Shown here piece by piece: positions 22,453-23,337 of a stretch of DNA of 23,337 nt. Origin of the DNA: a virus; IMG/VR virus record IMGVR_UViG_3300031951_001232, positions 1 through 23,337 of that record; one strand, written 5' to 3'. The notes beneath the pieces are model-generated. The model saw only the letters and a program-made list of their open reading frames with translations, did no database searches and was not told the DNA's origin. The translations under genes and the position numbers were made by a program. Positions within the stretch are counted from its first letter, which is position 1; every line of letters begins with the position of its first letter.

Positions 22453-23228
22453 GTGAAAACCCTATAAAACGAGTAGACTTACAACAAACCAGACTTACTC
22501 AACCACGGTCAAACGACATACCTGCGGGTAGTACACCACCAATAGCTGTAACTTTATTTACAATTGATAACGCAATTCTTCGTTATATGAACGAGCGTAT
22601 TAAGCCAGTGGTGACTCAAAATAATGTAGCAGTAAAAGTACCGGTCATTTATGGCAATCCAGAACGCTGGAAATCTGCTCAACGAGATGGTGTCATGCGT
22701 GACTCTATTGGAAAGATTCAACTTCCAATGATTATGATTCGTCGTACTGGGATGAAGAAATCTATTATTAATTCGCCTGTTAACAAATATCTTGAACGAA
22801 CCTTTGAAACTGGTTGGAATAGACGAACTCCATATGACCAGTTTGCAGTCAAAAATAATATCACTCCCAGTCGTGAATATTTGACAACCACACTTCCCGA
22901 CTATTACGAAATTACTTATCGTTGTATGATTTGGACCGAATATATGGAACAAATGAACTCCGTGGTCGAGAATGTATCATTCGAAACAGACCAATATTGG
23001 GGTGACCAAAACAACTATAAATTCCGTACTTCTGTGAAGTCATTTGAGCCTATGACAGAGTTACCGATTACAGAGGACCGTGTGGTACGCACTCAATTTG
23101 ATATGACCGTATACGCATATCTCTTACCTGAAAGTGCATTGGATAGATATAACAATAGAGATCTTACTACACAACGAAGATTTTCTGTTAAAAAAACAGT
23201 CGTTTTTACTGAAATAGAAAGTGAATAA
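22449..23228 (+). CDS. gp15: tail completion/sheath-stabiliser protein, gp15-like (259 aa)
   Basis: VKVPVIYGNPERWKSAQ (about 62-78), LPMIMIRRTGM (91-101) and the segment LPDYYEITYRCMIWTEYMEQMNSVVENV (148-175) follow the layout of T4 gp15. In gp15 a KVPITYA strand is followed by a hydrophobic strand and YELSIFTRYEDDMFQIVEQI. The later QFDMTVYAYLLPE matches the T4 WSLTFEVNGWMYPP region. gp15 caps the tail tube and sheath and joins the tail to the neck. Length is near T4 (272 aa). ATGA overlap with the preceding gene supports the start. Confidence 0.75.
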   Translation: MSENPIKRVDLQQTRLTQPRSNDIPAGSTPPIAVTLFTIDNAILRYMNERIKPVVTQNNVAVKVPVIYGNPERWKSAQRDGVMRDSIGKIQLPMIMIRRTGMKKSIINSPVNKYLERTFETGWNRRTPYDQFAVKNNITPSREYLTTTLPDYYEITYRCMIWTEYMEQMNSVVENVSFETDQYWGDQNNYKFRTSVKSFEPMTELPITEDRVVRTQFDMTVYAYLLPESALDRYNNRDLTTQRRFSVKKTVVFTEIESE

Positions 23229-23251
23229 TTGATGTTTAGGTAAAAAAACAG

Positions 23252-23264
23252 ATATTTATTATAC
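23252..23264 (+). promoter_or_regulatory. weak candidate promoter element before the last gene
   Basis: ATATTTATTATAC in the 66-base gap after the gp15-like gene, 43 bases before the next ATG. It matches the ACTATTTA elements at six of eight bases, so support is weaker. Confidence 0.25.
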
Positions 23265-23294
23265 GAGTTGTATTATACACAAAAAGAGGTTATT

Positions 23295-23337
23295 ATGTCT
23301 GAAATTACAAAAGAAGAATTAGAACAAATTAGTGTTT
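23295..23337 (+). CDS. start of a further gene, truncated by the window end
   Basis: ATG at 23295 with AGAGG at about 23285-23289 as ribosome site opens a frame encoding MSEITKEELEQISV up to the last base. An acidic, helical start; too short to assign. It does not look like the start of a marine T4-type tail sheath protein. Confidence 0.6.
   Translation, partial: MSEITKEELEQISV

Noticed and set aside
1-23337. tRNA genes, CRISPR arrays, insertion sequences or attachment sites
   Set aside because: None was found by eye; gaps between genes are too short to hold them apart from the listed regulatory elements.

Overview
The window is part of the genome of a tailed phage of the T4-like (myovirus) superfamily, most like the marine T4-type phages that infect cyanobacteria and SAR11. 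It is not a bacterial chromosome. All recognisable genes lie on the + strand and are tightly packed, with many ATGA or TAATG stop/start overlaps. The order terminase, portal, prohead protease, scaffold, major capsid protein, neck and tail completion proteins is diagnostic. The host cannot be read from the sequence. No tRNA, rRNA, CRISPR array, insertion sequence or integrase was seen. No gene-free stretch exceeds about 135 bases.

Layout. (1) 1-657: 3' end of a gp46/SbcC/Rad50-type recombination ATPase. (2) 699-6668: a large beta-rich, Ser/Thr-rich putative virion protein; a 962-residue multidomain protein with an HNH-like patch, a ligase-like nucleotidyltransferase region and an NMNAT-like cytidylyltransferase domain; a zinc-ribbon protein; and a membrane-anchored coiled-coil protein. 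(3) 6676-8265: terminase large subunit gp17 with a lambda-like deviant Walker A. (4) 8318-13016: a cassette of small genes, several of types recurring in marine phages, including a three-loop EF-hand protein, a minimal Dps/ferritin-like protein, Cys-containing basic proteins and a sulfotransferase-like gene. (5) 13027-17718: portal gp20, two conserved head-module proteins, prohead protease gp21, a HExxH metallopeptidase and a phage-encoded ribosomal protein bS21. (6) 17851-20713: scaffold gp22 and major capsid protein gp23, flanked by two intrinsic terminators and sharing an identical translation leader. (7) 20836-23337: neck proteins (gp13- and gp14-like), a gp15-like tail completion protein and the first codons of one more gene.

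How the parts may work together. gp20, gp22, gp23 and gp21 would build and mature the prohead, gp17 would fill it, and the gp13/14/15-like proteins would close the head and join the tail. Several proteins, including gp22, gp23 and small proteins of the cassette, begin with about 10 residues ending in (I/L)xE before Ala or Val. This closely resembles the capsid-targeting and gp21-cleavage sequence of T4 internal proteins. The cassette may therefore encode a set of internal head proteins, among them a possible iron-binding Dps-like protein and a Ca-binding protein. This is the observation most worth testing. bS21, with the best Shine-Dalgarno in the window, suggests manipulation of host ribosomes during late translation. 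Family calls are from memory of motifs; no database search was possible.
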